64,000 bases of DNA from CAZYFH01 sp964646815 (GTDB taxonomy: Bacteria > Acidobacteriota > Vicinamibacteria > Vicinamibacterales > UBA8438): NCBI GenBank assembly GCA_964646815.1, contig CAZYFH010000006.1, positions 90,556 through 154,555 of the forward strand. Direction: 5' to 3'. Positions 56,452 to 64,000 of the stretch are shown in pieces. Every line of letters starts with the position of its first letter. Within the stretch, counting starts at the first letter, position 1. The position numbers and the translations under genes were made by a program. The notes under the pieces are model-generated. The model saw only the letters and a program-made list of their open reading frames with translations. It ran no database searches and was not told the DNA's origin.

Positions 56452-58131
56452 ATGCGGATGACGTGGCATCGGCGCGCGGCGGCAGTCCTGGTAACGCTCG
56501 CGGTTCTTGGGGGCGGAACGGCGGCACACGCTCAGGTCCGCACATTCGAGCCGGTCACCGACGCGATGCTGCAGGACCCCGATCCGGCCGACTGGCTCAA
56601 CTGGCGACGGACGCTCGACGGCTGGGGCTACAGCCCACTCGACCAGATCGACAGGGAGAACACGCACCGTCTCCAGCTCGCCTGGGCGTGGCAGATGGCC
56701 GAGGGGGTCAATCAGCCGACGCCGCTCGTGCACGACGGCGTGATGTTCCTCCCGAATCCGGACAACGTCGTGCAGGCCGTAGACGCCGCCACTGGAGATC
56801 TCATCTGGGAGTATCGACGCGAGTTCGTTGACATGACCGAGTCGGTCCTCAGCCCGCGCAGCCGATCGATCGCGATCTACGGCGACAAGATCTACCTCAA
56901 CACAGCAGACGCCCACATCGTCGCGCTCGACGCGCGAACGGGCGATGTGTCGTGGGACCACGAAGTGGCCGACAACGCCCTCGGCTACCGCTATACGAGC
57001 GGGCCGATCGTGGCGAACGGCAACATCGTCGCGGGCATGACCGGATGCGAGCACTACAAGGACGACGTCTGCTTCATCTCGGCCCACGATGCCGACACCG
57101 GCGAACAGCTCTGGCGCAGATCGACAGTCGCGCGCCCAGGAGACCCCGGCGGCGACACGTGGGGCGATCTCCCGCTGATGTTCCGCGCCGGCGGAGATTC
57201 CTGGATACCCGGCAGCTACGATCCGGCCACCAACCTCACCTACTGGTCCACCTCGCAGGCCAAGCCGTGGGCTCGCCTGCAGCGCGAAACCGACGGCGAC
57301 GCGCTCTACACGAACAGCGTGCTAGCCCTCGACGCGGACACGGGCGAACTGGCCTGGTACTACCAGTTCAGCCCGGGCGAGACCCACGACCTGGACGACG
57401 TTTTCGAGAGCGTGCTCATCGATCACGACGGGCGGCACTCCCTGTTCAAGATGGGCAAGCTCGGCATTCTGTGGGAACTCGACCGCACCACGGGCGAGTT
57501 CGTGGCAGCCCACGACCTAGGCTATCAGAACGTCGTCGACGTCGATTTTCGGACCGGCAAGGTGACCAACCGCCCGGAGAAGCTCCCCGAGCCTGGCGTG
57601 CCGCTCGATTTTTGCCCCGACTTCCGCGGCATCCGAAACTGGTACGCGACGGCCTATCACCCCGAGACACGCGCGCTCTACATCCCCATCCACCCAACCT
57701 GCGTCACCGGCGCCTTCACGCCGCTGGAGAAAACACCCGGTGCGAGCTACTACCAGAACACCGGCTGGCTCTCCCGCGGGAGCACCGCGCACCCGGACAG
57801 CCCGGAACACCGAGGCCACCTGATCGCGATGGACATCGCAAGCGGCCGTATTCTGTGGCGGCACTCCATGGAGACGAGTCCGCGGGCTGCGGCGTTAACG
57901 ACTGGCGGCGGCCTGGTCGTGAGCGCGGACTCCGATCGCAACCTGAACGTCCACGACGTGGCGACGGGCGACGTCCTCTTCCACACGCGCCTCCCCGCGT
58001 CGGCACAGGGCTTCCCGATCACCTACGCCGCCGAGGGCCGTCAGTATCTGGCGGTGCCGGTCGGCGGCGACCGATCCAACGCGATCTTCGCCTTCACATT
58101 GCCGGACACGAGTGCCGTCGCGAGCCGCTAA
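56452..58131 (+). CDS. PQQ-dependent dehydrogenase-like quinoprotein, exported
   Basis: 559 residues from ATG 56452 (CAGGAG upstream), with a signal peptide (RRAAAVLVTLAVLGGGTAAHAQ). The mature start FEPVTDAMLQDPDPADWLNW, then YSPLDQIDRENTHRLQLAWA, is homologous to the enzyme at 44206. Blades: VQAVDAATGDLIWEYR, IVALDARTGDVSWDHE, LALDADTGELAWYYQF and NVHDVATGDVLFHTRL; the C-terminus has FPITYAAEGRQYLAVPVGG. CEHYKDDVC and a FCPDFRG/HPTCVTG pair may form disulfides. No heme c domain. A VOC relic begins right after the stop. Confidence 0.93.
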   Translation: MRMTWHRRAAAVLVTLAVLGGGTAAHAQVRTFEPVTDAMLQDPDPADWLNWRRTLDGWGYSPLDQIDRENTHRLQLAWAWQMAEGVNQPTPLVHDGVMFLPNPDNVVQAVDAATGDLIWEYRREFVDMTESVLSPRSRSIAIYGDKIYLNTADAHIVALDARTGDVSWDHEVADNALGYRYTSGPIVANGNIVAGMTGCEHYKDDVCFISAHDADTGEQLWRRSTVARPGDPGGDTWGDLPLMFRAGGDSWIPGSYDPATNLTYWSTSQAKPWARLQRETDGDALYTNSVLALDADTGELAWYYQFSPGETHDLDDVFESVLIDHDGRHSLFKMGKLGILWELDRTTGEFVAAHDLGYQNVVDVDFRTGKVTNRPEKLPEPGVPLDFCPDFRGIRNWYATAYHPETRALYIPIHPTCVTGAFTPLEKTPGASYYQNTGWLSRGSTAHPDSPEHRGHLIAMDIASGRILWRHSMETSPRAAALTTGGGLVVSADSDRNLNVHDVATGDVLFHTRLPASAQGFPITYAAEGRQYLAVPVGGDRSNAIFAFTLPDTSAVASR

Positions 58132-58137
58132 TGCCAT

Positions 58138-58464
58138 CGGGTCGGTCATCACCGGTATCGCCGAGATCGTGCTCAACGTTCGCGATCTGCCCTGGATGCG
58201 GCAGTTCTACGAGGACCTGCTCGGATTCCCCTTCCTGATGCAGTCATCCCACGAGACCGGGTGGCAGCCGGACCCGACGGGGAACTGACGGTCGCCTTCT
58301 TGACGATCACTGACATGGACACACCGCTGGGGCGCCACGGTCACCCGCAATTGCTGGCGTTGATCGACTACAGGCGGCAACTCGAGCTCCACCCGTTGCA
58401 CGTTATGGCCCACCACGGGTTAGGGACGGTGTTCTTTGCGGCGCGCTGGTTCACTTCGGCATAG
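58138..58464 (+). pseudogene. VOC/glyoxalase-fold protein relic, N-terminal half, frameshifted
   Basis: The frame reads GIAEIVLNVRDLPWMRQFYE then DLLGFPFLMQSS, a VOC N-terminal module, to a TGA at 58286-58288. From ~58280 a second frame continues LTVAFLTITDMDTPLGRHGH then PQLLALIDY, as expected further along in the family. After that homology fades and the frame stops at 58464. It begins immediately downstream of a PQQ dehydrogenase, like the C-terminal VOC half at 22738. Confidence 0.7.
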
Positions 58465-58470
58465 GCATAG

Positions 58471-58917
58471 CTGAGGGCCACGATCGACCTCGCCCCGCGC
58501 TTTCCGATCGCCCACGCGGTCGTAGGGTTGACACACCTCGCATGGGGCCAAGAACCAACAGGTAATCACTGTGATGGGATGATCGGCTTACCTGGGTCGA
58601 GCCTTACCAAGGCATCTGGGGGCTCTGGCATACGCGACGGCGGTCGCAGGCGGGAACGACAAAGCACGAGAGGTTCTACAACGCCTCGAGCGTATGTCGG
58701 AGGAGGGCTATGTGTCGCCGGCCTTCCCGAGCTGGGCACACGTCGCGATGGGAGAAACCGAAGTCGCGCTCGATTGCCTGGATCGTGCCTGTCAGGATCG
58801 GGCCCCGGTGCTCATCAGCCTTCCTGGTTCGAGGCATACGCTCAGATTCGAGCGAAACCTCGATTCCAGGCACTGCGCGGCCGCATGAACTTCCTAGCAA
58901 TCCAGGCAGGCAACTAG
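58471..58917 (+). pseudogene. TPR-domain relic, multiply frameshifted
   Basis: Pieces in different frames form TPR helices: ATIDLAPRFPIAHAVVGLTH, then LGALAYATAVAGGNDKAREV with LQRLERMSEEGYVSPAF, then AMGETEVALDCLDRACQDRA, and a last piece KPRFQALRGRMNFL before the TAG. The order and the final DPRFxxLxxRM match the C-terminal TPR region of acidobacterial kinase- or cyclase-type regulators. At least two frameshifts and no N-terminal domain. Confidence 0.6.
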
Positions 58918-58940
58918 TCCCCACCGTTCAGCCCGTTGTA

Positions 58941-58975
58941 TGGTGAGGCCGAAGCCTGCGTAGCGCGCGCTACCG
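58941..58975. repeat. Dispersed repeat between a relic and paralogue 6
   Basis: The segment GTGAGGCCGAAGCCTGCGTA followed by GCGCGCGCTACCGCG matches the 36011 unit in the order GGC-loop-GCC then CGTAGCGC. It overlaps the first bases after the paralogue 6 stop. Confidence 0.4.
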
Positions 58976-60010
58976 CGACCCCTCCGCCTCCTCCCGCTCC
59001 TCGGCGCGCGCCCCGGCCAGAAGGTTCATCATGCCGTAGTTCCCTTCATGACAGGCGTACTCGTAGAGCGGACCGTCAGTCAGGAGCAGCGGGAACCGGC
59101 CAGTGAACGGCTGGGTGAACGTCGTCGGGTCGTTGACCGTGAACTCGTACTGGACGGTCTCAGCATCGACGCGCGTGAAGCGCTCGATGAGGTGCAGCGA
59201 CTCCGCGGACCCCCAGGAGACGAATGAGGTACTGAAGCTGCCGGTCTTGTCGGTGAAGTTCGTCGTCTCGACCACCAGCGTGTCACCTTCCCAGTGCCCC
59301 CGCGAATCGCCGAGCCACTGGCGGAGGTCCGAGTCGAGGTGCGGCCGGCCATCCAACGGAATGACCCTGGTGTCATGGACCATTTCGTGAAGGATGACGA
59401 CGTATCCGGGAGCCTGGAACAAGTGGATGTTGTTGTTGTAGCCGGCGGGTAACATCGGCGGGCCGGTGCTGAACCCCAGGATGCACCGCTCGGCCACGCC
59501 GCGAGCCTCGGGGCTATCTGCACTCACGCCGCCCACGCGCAGCCGGACCGGCGGCATGCCGGTGGCCTGGTGCGCCTCGGCCCGTTGTTGCGCCTCCGGC
59601 GTCAACGGCGGAAGCTTGCCGTCTGGCGGATCTACGAGCAGCGATGATTGTGTCAACGCGGTGGCGCGGGCACGGTCCGTCCAGACCGCCTGACTGTAGC
59701 CGCCGACCTGGCCTGGCGGCGGCGGCGCATCGCGCGCCAACGCGTCGGCGTTGCTCTGCTGCGCGACCTGGGCAGCCTCCTCATCCGTCAGTTCCTCGCG
59801 GCCGGCAAACTCATCAGGCCGTTCCAACGGGGTGAACGTCCAGTAATCCCAGATCCCTTGCAGATCGGGATCGCCCCACGATGTGCGAGGCGCCGTCCAC
59901 CCATTCGCCGAGCCGTCCTGGGCTTGCGCCCCGGCGGGTACCGGCGTGAGCCACGTCGTCGCGACGATGGCTACTGTGGTCCAGACGACTCGGTGCAGAT
60001 GCTTCGACAT
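58970..60010 (-). CDS. Secreted 'PDLQGIW' family protein, paralogue 6
   Basis: 346 residues from ATG 60010 with AGGAG ahead; signal peptide VVWTTVAIVATTWLTPVPAG. Motifs: SWGDPDLQGIWDYWTFTPLE, ELTDEEAAQVAQQS, YSQAVWTDRA in place of YNNFWxDRG, LLVDPPDGKLPPLT, RCILGFSTGPPMLPAGYNNN, HEMVHDTRVIPLDGRPHLDS, WLGDSRGHWEGDTLVVET and YEYACHEGNYGMMNLL. It is closest to paralogue 7 (shared SADSPEARGV/GADGPEDRGV insert before RCILGF). It follows the HAD gene by 41 bp on the same strand. Confidence 0.9.
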   Translation of the reverse strand: MSKHLHRVVWTTVAIVATTWLTPVPAGAQAQDGSANGWTAPRTSWGDPDLQGIWDYWTFTPLERPDEFAGREELTDEEAAQVAQQSNADALARDAPPPPGQVGGYSQAVWTDRARATALTQSSLLVDPPDGKLPPLTPEAQQRAEAHQATGMPPVRLRVGGVSADSPEARGVAERCILGFSTGPPMLPAGYNNNIHLFQAPGYVVILHEMVHDTRVIPLDGRPHLDSDLRQWLGDSRGHWEGDTLVVETTNFTDKTGSFSTSFVSWGSAESLHLIERFTRVDAETVQYEFTVNDPTTFTQPFTGRFPLLLTDGPLYEYACHEGNYGMMNLLAGARAEEREEAEGSR

Positions 60011-60051
60011 AGGGAATCTCCTGGTGCGGCTAGGGCGTTGTCACGCGGTCG

Positions 60052-60849
60052 TCACTCACGAACGATCGGGACGAGGTCGGTGAGCGCGGATACGACGCGT
60101 GTCGCGTCGAACCCGAGCTCTTCTGGTGGCTCGGACACGGCGCGTTGGATCCAGAAGGTGGTCAGGCCAGCGGAGGCGGCGCCGTTGATGTCCCATGAGT
60201 TGGAGGATACGAACCCCATCGCCGTCCGAGAGACCTCGAGTCGCTCCAAACCGAGTTGATAGACGCGCGGACTGACCTTGAAAATCTTGATCTCCTCGAC
60301 GCTGATGATGGCATCGAGCAGTGAGTCAATACCGGCGCTGCGCGCCGCCGCTTCCAGCATCCGCGGCTCGCCGTTCGACAGAATCGCCAGCCGCACTCCA
60401 CGGTTCTTCAAGGCTTCCATTCCCGGTTTCACGTCGGGGAACGCTGTCAAGGTAAGGTAGGCCTCCATCAGCCGTCCGCGTCGTACCGTCGTCAAATCAA
60501 GCCCCAAGCTGTTCGACGCGTAGACAAGGGCGTCCTCGGTGACCTCCCAGAAGTCCTTGTGCCGGCCCATCAGGCTACGCAGCAGGCTGTATTGCAGCTG
60601 CTTGGCGCGCCACAGCTGGGCCAGTGCTGTCCCGTTGCCGGGGAACAGCTCGTCGCAGAGCGCGGTCACCGAGAAGACGTCGAATAGCGTCCCATAGGCG
60701 TCGAAGGCAACGGCCTCGATGCCCTCGAGGCGCTCGCGCGCTTGCGCCTCTGACCCGGATGCGGCCATCAGCGGAACGCCCGCCGAGACGGTGCCGGCAG
60801 CGGCGGTTGTCGCGACGGCCTTGATGAAGTCTCGCCGGGGGGCTTCCAT
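60052..60849 (-). CDS. Haloacid dehalogenase-like hydrolase (type II) with Tat-like leader
   Basis: 265 residues from ATG 60849. The leader MEAPRRDFIKAVATTAAAGT has the twin-arginine pattern RRDFIK. HAD motif I is AVAFDAYGTLFDVFS with nucleophile D50; motif II is LAILSNGEP; the Lys is in IKIFKVSPRVYQLG; motif IV is SSNSWDINGA. These match L-2-haloacid dehalogenases, including the SSNSWD segment, rather than phosphatases. Most relatives are cytoplasmic; an exported one would act on halogenated acids in the periplasm. It is 41 bp upstream of paralogue 6 on the same strand. Confidence 0.92.
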   Translation of the reverse strand: MEAPRRDFIKAVATTAAAGTVSAGVPLMAASGSEAQARERLEGIEAVAFDAYGTLFDVFSVTALCDELFPGNGTALAQLWRAKQLQYSLLRSLMGRHKDFWEVTEDALVYASNSLGLDLTTVRRGRLMEAYLTLTAFPDVKPGMEALKNRGVRLAILSNGEPRMLEAAARSAGIDSLLDAIISVEEIKIFKVSPRVYQLGLERLEVSRTAMGFVSSNSWDINGAASAGLTTFWIQRAVSEPPEELGFDATRVVSALTDLVPIVRE

Positions 60850-61195
60850 GACTCCGCTCCGAGTATCGGCGCAGCAACTCTACACCCGCCGATGTGACAG
60901 TGCCATGTCACTGAGCGGCGTGTACTACCAAGACGCGCGCCGAGGGCGGGGAGCGGGACTCTCGTGGTCGCCGCGGCGCGCCAGCGGGGGTTCGGGGCGA
61001 AGCCCCGTCTCTAGCTGGACCGCAGCACCCGAGGGCCCCTGAGCACTCTCACGGGAAAGACGAGCACGGCGTGCACCAATCGAAACACGCCATCGACGGC
61101 AATGCCCGTCAAGCGGAACGGGAGGAGAAGGAGCCAGACGATAGGCAGGCAGGACCGAAGCCCTGCCCTGCGTACCCACCGGACGCGCGCACACG
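60850..61195. other. Gap with repeats and a hydrophobic frame without a start codon
   Basis: Contains the CGGGGCGAAGCCCCG hairpin repeat (60992-61006) and a GGCAGGACCGAAGCCCTGCC unit at 61144-61163. On the minus strand, 61011-61160 reads LPIVWLLLLPFRLTGIAVDG then VFRLVHAVLVFPVRVLRG, like a small membrane protein, but no start codon precedes it in frame except through paralogue 7's antisense. The repeat may have cut off its 5' end. Confidence 0.45.
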
Positions 61196-62224
61196 CTACC
61201 GCAACACCGAAGCCGCTTTCCTGTCGTCGGCGCGCCCGCCCTCGAGAATCCCGAACATGCCGTAGTTCCCTTCGTGGCAGGCGTACTCGAAGATTTGACC
61301 CTCGTTCCTCCGCATCGGCAGCGCGACGGTGAACGGTCGGGTGAACGACGTCGGGTCCTTGACGGTGTACTCGTAGAGGAGCGTGTTCGCGTCGATGCGG
61401 CTGAAGCGCTCCGTCAGATGCAGGGTGGCGCCGGTGCCGATGGCGCTGAAGATCGAGTCGTTGTAGCCGGCCGTCTTGTCGGTGAAGTTCGTCGTCTCGA
61501 CGATCAGCGTGTCGCCGTCCCAATGGCCGCGTGAATCGCCGTTCCATTGCCGCACGTCGTCTGGCAAGTGAGGCCGACCGTCGAGCGGAATGATGCGCGC
61601 GTCGTGCACCATCTCATTGAGGACGACGACGTGGCTCGACGTCTGGAAAAGCTGCATATTGTTGTTGTAGCCGCTCGGCATCATCGGCGGTCCCGAGTTG
61701 AAGCCGAGGATGCACCGCACGCCCACGCCCCGATCCTCGGGACCGTCCGCACCGATCCCGCCAGCGCGATACCGGACAGGGCGCTCACCGGGCAGGTCCG
61801 TTGCGAGTGACCCTGCCTGCCTCCGCGCAGTCGGCGTCAGGGCCGGCAGTCGCCCGTCTGGCGGATCGACGATCAGCGAGGTGCGTCTTGTGTCGACGAC
61901 GTTGGTGCCGAGGTCCAGCCAGAAGTCGTTGTAGGCGCCGACGTCACCCTCACGCGCGGGGCCGTCGAAGATCTTCCGGTTGGCGGCCTGCAGTTCCAGT
62001 TCGGCGATTTCCTCGTCGGTCAGCGTCTCCCGGTCGGCCAGCGCAGCAGGCCGCTCGAGTGGTGTGATGGTGCGAAAGTCCCACACGCCCTGCAGGTCAG
62101 GCTGGCCGGCGGCTGTCCGTGGTGGTGCCGAGGCCGCGGCCTGAGTCTGCGCGACGGCAGGCAATGCGAACAGCAACACGAGTACGGTCACGGTCAACAT
62201 GACGGCGAAACATCGATGACTCAT
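61196..62224 (-). CDS. Secreted 'PDLQGIW' family protein, paralogue 7
   Basis: 342 residues from ATG 62224 with GGAGG ahead; signal peptide VMLTVTVLVLLFALPAVAQ. Motifs: GQPDLQGVWDFRTITPLERP (the Trp-Gly-Asp lead-in is replaced by Ala-Gly-Gln), TLTDEEIAELELQAANRK, YNDFWLDLGTNVVDTRRTSL, RCILGFNSGPPMMPSGYNNN, NEMVHDARIIPLDGRPHLPD, WNGDSRGHWDGDTLIVET and YEYACHEGNYGMFGIL. It is 40 bp downstream of the Ig-like gene and may share its promoter. Confidence 0.9.
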   Translation of the reverse strand: MSHRCFAVMLTVTVLVLLFALPAVAQTQAAASAPPRTAAGQPDLQGVWDFRTITPLERPAALADRETLTDEEIAELELQAANRKIFDGPAREGDVGAYNDFWLDLGTNVVDTRRTSLIVDPPDGRLPALTPTARRQAGSLATDLPGERPVRYRAGGIGADGPEDRGVGVRCILGFNSGPPMMPSGYNNNMQLFQTSSHVVVLNEMVHDARIIPLDGRPHLPDDVRQWNGDSRGHWDGDTLIVETTNFTDKTAGYNDSIFSAIGTGATLHLTERFSRIDANTLLYEYTVKDPTSFTRPFTVALPMRRNEGQIFEYACHEGNYGMFGILEGGRADDRKAASVLR

Positions 62225-62264
62225 CGGATCCTCCAAGTCGCCCTCCCGGATGTTCGTATGCATG

Positions 62265-62963
62265 CTACATCCAGTGCTGTTCATCGTCTGCATCCACATC
62301 CGGAGCGCAAGCCACTTCGACCTGGAGCGTCGCGCTCGCCGTGACCTCCACGGTCTGCGACTGGGCCACATAACCAACCTTCCACAGGCTGAGACCGTAG
62401 CTCCCCGTAGACACCTCCAGGTTCGCCCGCCCGCGCGTGTCGGTCGCGGCCCGGTAGACGCCGAGTCGCACCTGCACATCCGCGAGAGGCGCCGCCGTGG
62501 CCTGATTAATGACGACGATGGTGATCTGGTGCTCCGGCGGGCCAGCGGTCCGAAGGCTGAAGGCGGCAGACGCCCCGGCGTGCGGCGGGTCCGACGTCGT
62601 CCCGTCGAACGTGACCGTCCACGAGTGCATCCCCTCCGCGGCTGGAGCCGGCAGGGTCACCTCCGCGCCAAAGAGCGCGCGTGTCCCGCCCCACGGCCCC
62701 TCACCCGCTCTTCCCTCGCCGACGGCGTCGCCACCTTCGTCGCGCACGACGATGGGCTGCCCCGCAAGCCGACAGGCGCCCACGCACTTCAATCCCACCT
62801 TCACGGTGAAGGGGCGGTCGACGATCACCGGCGACGGCACGTCCCACACGGCGATACTCGTCGAATGCGGTACGGAGGTGGAGGAGACGGTCTCTGACGC
62901 TTGATCCTTCGCGACGGTTGAACCGGCACCCGCGAGCGAGCGATCGACGCTCCTAACAGTCAC
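62265..62963 (-). CDS. Ig-like / carboxypeptidase-regulatory-like domain protein
   Basis: 232 residues. Residues ~40-135 look like an Ig-type sandwich (SPVIVDRPFTVKVGLKCVGA with CxxxC, and GMHSWTVTFDGTTSDP), and ~145-225 like a carboxypeptidase regulatory-like domain (ITIVVINQATAAPLADVQVR, then DTRGRANLEVSTGSYGLSLW). Such domains are extracytoplasmic and bind or stiffen; no enzyme motif. A signal peptide is not evident, so the start may be elsewhere or it may be released with its partner. It begins 3 bp after the FAD protein stop on the same strand, so the two are probably coexpressed. Confidence 0.8.
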   Translation of the reverse strand: MTVRSVDRSLAGAGSTVAKDQASETVSSTSVPHSTSIAVWDVPSPVIVDRPFTVKVGLKCVGACRLAGQPIVVRDEGGDAVGEGRAGEGPWGGTRALFGAEVTLPAPAAEGMHSWTVTFDGTTSDPPHAGASAAFSLRTAGPPEHQITIVVINQATAAPLADVQVRLGVYRAATDTRGRANLEVSTGSYGLSLWKVGYVAQSQTVEVTASATLQVEVACAPDVDADDEQHWM

Positions 62964-62966
62964 GAT

Positions 62967-64000
62967 TTACACGGCTCCGCCGTTCATTGCTACGTCACGA
63001 CCCGCGATGCGCCCAAACACCAGGCAGCGCCCCAAGCCATGCTGCGCGAAGCCACCTTGGGATTCGCCCGCACAGTAGAGACGGGGGATGACCTGACCGT
63101 GAATGTCGATGACCTGCGCCTTCGCGTTGGTCCGTAGACCGGTGAGCGAATCGTGAAGGATCGGCGTCGACCACGCGGCGTAGAACGGGGGCGTCTGGAC
63201 CTTGTACAGCGGTGTCGGCTTCCCGAAATCGTCGTCAGTCCCCATATCGACGAACGCGTTGTATCGCGACACCGTGTCTTGGAGCGCGGCGGGCGGCATC
63301 GGCACCGATTGATAGGGGTTGCGGATCGCGCCCGCGAGTTCGGCGATCGTGTCGGCACTGAAGAAGTACCCATCCGGATCCACGTTGGGCGGGCGCGGAT
63401 CCCATTCCTCGCGGGCGACCGCGTCCCCGTCGAAGATCGCCCAGATCGGCCCGCCGCCGTTCAGCTTGGATGAATCCCCGCTGTACGCCATAGCAGCCGC
63501 AAAGAAATCGTAGCGCGCATCCACCTCGTTCCAGAACCGTTGACCCGTTTGATTCACAAGGATCAGGTTCTGCCAGTCGACGACCGTCAGGCCCGACGCG
63601 CGCGCGCGGTCGAAGATGCGGCTGTCGGGCTGCCAGATCAGGCTGCTGTAGCCCCAGCGACAGCCGATGTGACGCGTCTTCGAGATCGCGATCCCGCTCT
63701 CGGCCGTCTGATTGGCTGTCCCCCAGAGCGAGGCCCCGATCGTCATCGCGGCGGCTTCCCCGTCGCCGGACTGCCGCGACCACGGCTCACCGGCCACCTG
63801 ATATTCCGCTGTCAACCTCGGGTCGAACGTTCGGCGGAGGTCGACACTGCTCGAGCTGCCTCCGGTGGCAACCAGCAGGCCCTTCCGCGCGGCGATGTTC
63901 ACCGTGCGCCCTTCGTTCACAGCGGTGACGCCGAGCACCCTGCCCGCCGAGGGGCTCTCCCGCACGATGCTCGTCATCTTGTGGCGCAGCAGCACCTGGG
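62967..64000 (-). CDS. FAD-dependent oxidoreductase, fumarate-reductase/flavocytochrome-like (5' end outside window)
   Basis: The minus frame is open to the right edge of the window, so the N-terminal FAD-binding Rossmann motif is not visible. The visible ~344 residues include ARKGLLVATGGSSSSVDLRR (second nucleotide-contact strand), NQTGQRFWNE, VSRYNAFVDMGTDDDFGKP and TGLRTNAKAQVIDIHGQVIP, then the FAD-closing LYCAGESQGGFAQHGLGRCL. These are features of FAD_binding_2 proteins (fumarate reductase, 3-ketosteroid dehydrogenase). Substrate unclear. It is followed at 3 bp by the Ig-like gene. Confidence 0.88.
   Translation of the reverse strand, partial: QVLLRHKMTSIVRESPSAGRVLGVTAVNEGRTVNIAARKGLLVATGGSSSSVDLRRTFDPRLTAEYQVAGEPWSRQSGDGEAAAMTIGASLWGTANQTAESGIAISKTRHIGCRWGYSSLIWQPDSRIFDRARASGLTVVDWQNLILVNQTGQRFWNEVDARYDFFAAAMAYSGDSSKLNGGGPIWAIFDGDAVAREEWDPRPPNVDPDGYFFSADTIAELAGAIRNPYQSVPMPPAALQDTVSRYNAFVDMGTDDDFGKPTPLYKVQTPPFYAAWSTPILHDSLTGLRTNAKAQVIDIHGQVIPRLYCAGESQGGFAQHGLGRCLVFGRIAGRDVAMNGGAV

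Overview
The window is high-GC, gene-dense bacterial chromosome. Its gene families point to Acidobacteriota, probably a Vicinamibacteria-like lineage: exported PQQ quinoproteins, CRTAC1/ASPIC-UnbV proteins, DUF1592 and DUF1552 proteins, DUF5916 barrel proteins, TolB-type propellers and many hydrolases with export signals. This placement is inferred from family content; there is no rRNA gene in the window.

Layout. 1-8865: end of an ankyrin protein, a membrane-anchored five-heme cytochrome with a TPR tail, and two CRTAC1-type proteins, closely spaced. 8892-9929: a nitrilase-family amidohydrolase. 9949-10407: DinB and YkgJ relics. 10591-15877: a translationally coupled ankyrin / DUF1592-type cytochrome / DUF1552 operon. 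16035-24661: three members of a secreted 'PDLQGIW' family, an amino-acid permease, a small exported protein and a PQQ dehydrogenase, with VOC and PilZ relics. 24714-29705: an exported alpha/beta hydrolase and an S9 peptidase among broken genes (alcohol dehydrogenase, SnoaL, kinase, propeller). 29915-33953: a DUF4173-type membrane protein, then an AT-richer stretch with an NHL-type relic, a serine-recombinase relic and tRNA-Gln(CUG). 33970-37272: a lipase maturation factor, a methyltransferase relic and a rhomboid protease. 38134-40048: an arsenic locus with intact arsC and arsM, an operator-like palindrome and a frameshifted arsR. 40045-42062: two more PDLQGIW genes in tandem. 42111-47929: a minus-strand group of amidohydrolase, PQQ dehydrogenase, cupin and epoxide hydrolase. 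48230-50459: a carboxylesterase lipoprotein, a candidate structured RNA with a strong terminator, and a small protein. 50541-58131: alpha/beta hydrolase, a TolB-like/DUF5916 protein, a phosphotriesterase-family lipoprotein, an SDR relic and a third PQQ dehydrogenase. 58138-64000: VOC and TPR relics, two more PDLQGIW genes, an exported haloacid-dehalogenase-like protein, an Ig/carboxypeptidase-regulatory-like protein and a partial FAD-dependent oxidoreductase.

Most intact genes encode envelope or periplasmic proteins: signal peptides, lipoboxes and twin-arginine-like signals are common. The inferred theme is extracytoplasmic oxidation (PQQ enzymes, multiheme cytochrome) joined to hydrolysis of esters, epoxides, amides and phosphotriester-like substrates. 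Seven paralogues of one uncharacterised secreted family are spread through the window.

Two things stand out. First, at least thirteen gene relics are recognisable, several damaged by a single stop codon or frameshift. Second, a nested set of RNA helices ending in an intrinsic terminator lies between the carboxylesterase and the small minus-strand gene and matches no RNA class I recognise.
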